NCBI GenBank assembly: GCA_003158495.1
Contig: PMJT01000031.1
Location: 1-13,382 of the forward strand
Source of the DNA: Chloroflexota bacterium
GTDB taxonomy: Bacteria; Chloroflexota; Limnocylindria; Limnocylindrales; CSP1-4
Direction of reading: 5' to 3'
DNA: 13,382 nt
Part shown: piece after piece, positions 12,920 to 13,382 of the stretch
How the letters are laid out: each line of letters begins with the position of its first letter
How positions within the stretch are numbered: position 1 is the first letter of the stretch
Made by a program: the position numbers and the translations under genes
Notes under the pieces: generated by a model
What the model saw: the letters and a program-made list of their open reading frames with translations, nothing else
What the model was told of the DNA's origin: nothing
Database searches by the model: none

Positions 12920-13333
12920 CTAGCGCGTCTGCTCGGCCTGGATGGCGGCCGGGTCGACCGGGGGTAGCGCCATGACAGGATCCACCATGGGGCCCTGGTC
13001 CGCGGCGTGGACGGGAAGGGCAACCACTTCCAGTTCGGCGATCGGGCGGGCTCGGCCGGCGGTAAGACCCGCTCCGATCTCACGGAACCGGTCGATCGCC
13101 TCAGGCCGAATGGCGTAGTAAATGGACGTCCCTTGGCGCTCGGCGCTGACCCAGCCGGCCTCGCGCAGGACGCGCAAGTGATGCGAAACCGTGGGCTGGT
13201 GGACCGCGCAGCAGGCGGTGAAGTCGCATGCGCAAACAGATCCGTCCGAGCTCAGCTGAGTGAGTATCGCCAACCGCGTGGGGTCGGCGGCCGCCTGGAG
13301 GAGCTTGATGTCGGGGTCGGTGGGGCGCTTCAC
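12920..13333 (-). CDS. arsR: ArsR-family metalloid-responsive repressor
   Basis: A 137-residue winged-helix repressor. The front reads PDIKLLQAAADPTRLAILTQL, followed by the ligand-rich SVCACDFTACC, the HTH HQPTVSHHLRVLREAGWV, the wing ERQGTSIYYAIRPE, and a 50-residue tail without further cysteines. The CxC of VCACDF matches the ELCVCDL metal site of ArsR, and the added CC five residues later is typical of arsenite- or antimonite-sensing ArsR proteins of high-GC bacteria. Start choice: TTG 13369, ATG 13345 and GTG 13333 are all in frame and none has a ribosome site. TTGTCA-17 bp-TATGAT places the start of transcription exactly at GTG 13333, so a leaderless GTG start is preferred; ATG 13345 would give 141 residues. 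Two overlapping palindromes cover this promoter, implying tight autorepression. A divergent gene may begin beyond the right edge. Confidence 0.9.
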   Translation of the reverse strand: MKRPTDPDIKLLQAAADPTRLAILTQLSSDGSVCACDFTACCAVHQPTVSHHLRVLREAGWVSAERQGTSIYYAIRPEAIDRFREIGAGLTAGRARPIAELEVVALPVHAADQGPMVDPVMALPPVDPAAIQAEQTR

Positions 13334-13340
13334 GTTCGCA

Positions 13341-13369
13341 ATCATATCGAGCCATTTCGATATTGACAA
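13341..13369 (-). promoter_or_regulatory. Promoter of the right-hand arsR
   Basis: On the minus strand, -35 TTGTCA (13369-13364) and -10 TATGAT (13346-13341) are 17 bases apart, and seven bases separate the -10 from GTG 13333. This is a near-consensus promoter with a leaderless start. The ATG at 13345 falls inside the -10 and could not be used from this promoter. Confidence 0.6.
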
Positions 13370-13379
13370 GTCTCAATAT
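13344..13379. promoter_or_regulatory. Two overlapping perfect 20-bp palindromes, ArsR operators
   Basis: Site 1 is ATATCGA (13344-13350), six bases, TCGATAT (13357-13363). Site 2 is ATATTGA (13360-13366), six bases, TCAATAT (13373-13379). Both have perfect seven-base arms with a six-base gap and share the ATAT at 13360-13363, so their centres are 16 bases apart. They cover the -35 and reach into the -10 of the arsR promoter. Confidence 0.85.
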
Positions 13380-13382
13380 GCA

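Noticed and set aside
1..13382. CRISPR arrays, integron attC series or phage genes
   Set aside because: There are no regularly spaced direct repeats, no integrase or Cas-like frames, and no phage structural motifs in any frame examined.

Overview
The window is high-GC, densely packed bacterial DNA. No rRNA, tRNA or marker gene fixes the taxon. Two of the better-defined genes appear to have leaderless starts (a -10 element 6-7 bases before the start codon). Together with the base composition and the gene content, this suggests an environmental bacterium of the Chloroflexota/Actinomycetota type. That assignment is an inference and is weak.

Layout. 1-1833 (minus): a NatAB-like ABC-2 exporter. 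The ATPase overlaps the permease by an ATGA, and the permease runs off the left edge. 1834-3394: a loose region with a doubtful small membrane ORF, a lone sensor-like membrane protein enclosed by an ~80 bp inverted repeat pair, and what looks like a frameshifted gene. 3395-6525 (minus): a membrane-GAF-EAL cyclic-di-GMP phosphodiesterase, a short CheW C-terminal remnant, and a Cof-type HAD phosphatase. 6740-8002 (plus): a TelA-family toxic-anion resistance protein with a strong dyad upstream.

8.1-13.4 kb is an arsenic/thiol-reactive-metal island. An ArsR-family repressor with cysteine metal ligands overlaps (ATGA) an ArsP-type permease. These are followed on the same strand by a divergent pyrroline-5-carboxylate-reductase-like protein and a CxxC mini-thioredoxin. 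Convergent to them is one reading frame that fuses a MerR-type regulator to a thioredoxin-coupled arsenate reductase, read from a textbook MerR promoter (19-bp spacer, perfect dyad). Next comes an inverted-repeat-bounded unit holding one polytopic membrane protein. At the right edge, a second ArsR repressor sits under two overlapping perfect 20-bp palindromes. The likely joint role is to sense arsenic(III) or a similar metalloid, reduce arsenate, and export the product.

The most unusual points are: (i) the MerR-ArsC fusion, whose internal ATG keeps its own ideal Shine-Dalgarno, so one gene may make both a fusion and free ArsC; (ii) two sequence-unrelated inverted-repeat-bounded units (2202-3036 and 11953-12850), each carrying a single membrane-protein gene and no transposase; (iii) a reductase-like protein of unknown substrate inside an arsP operon; and (iv) the operator architecture shared by the two ArsR genes.
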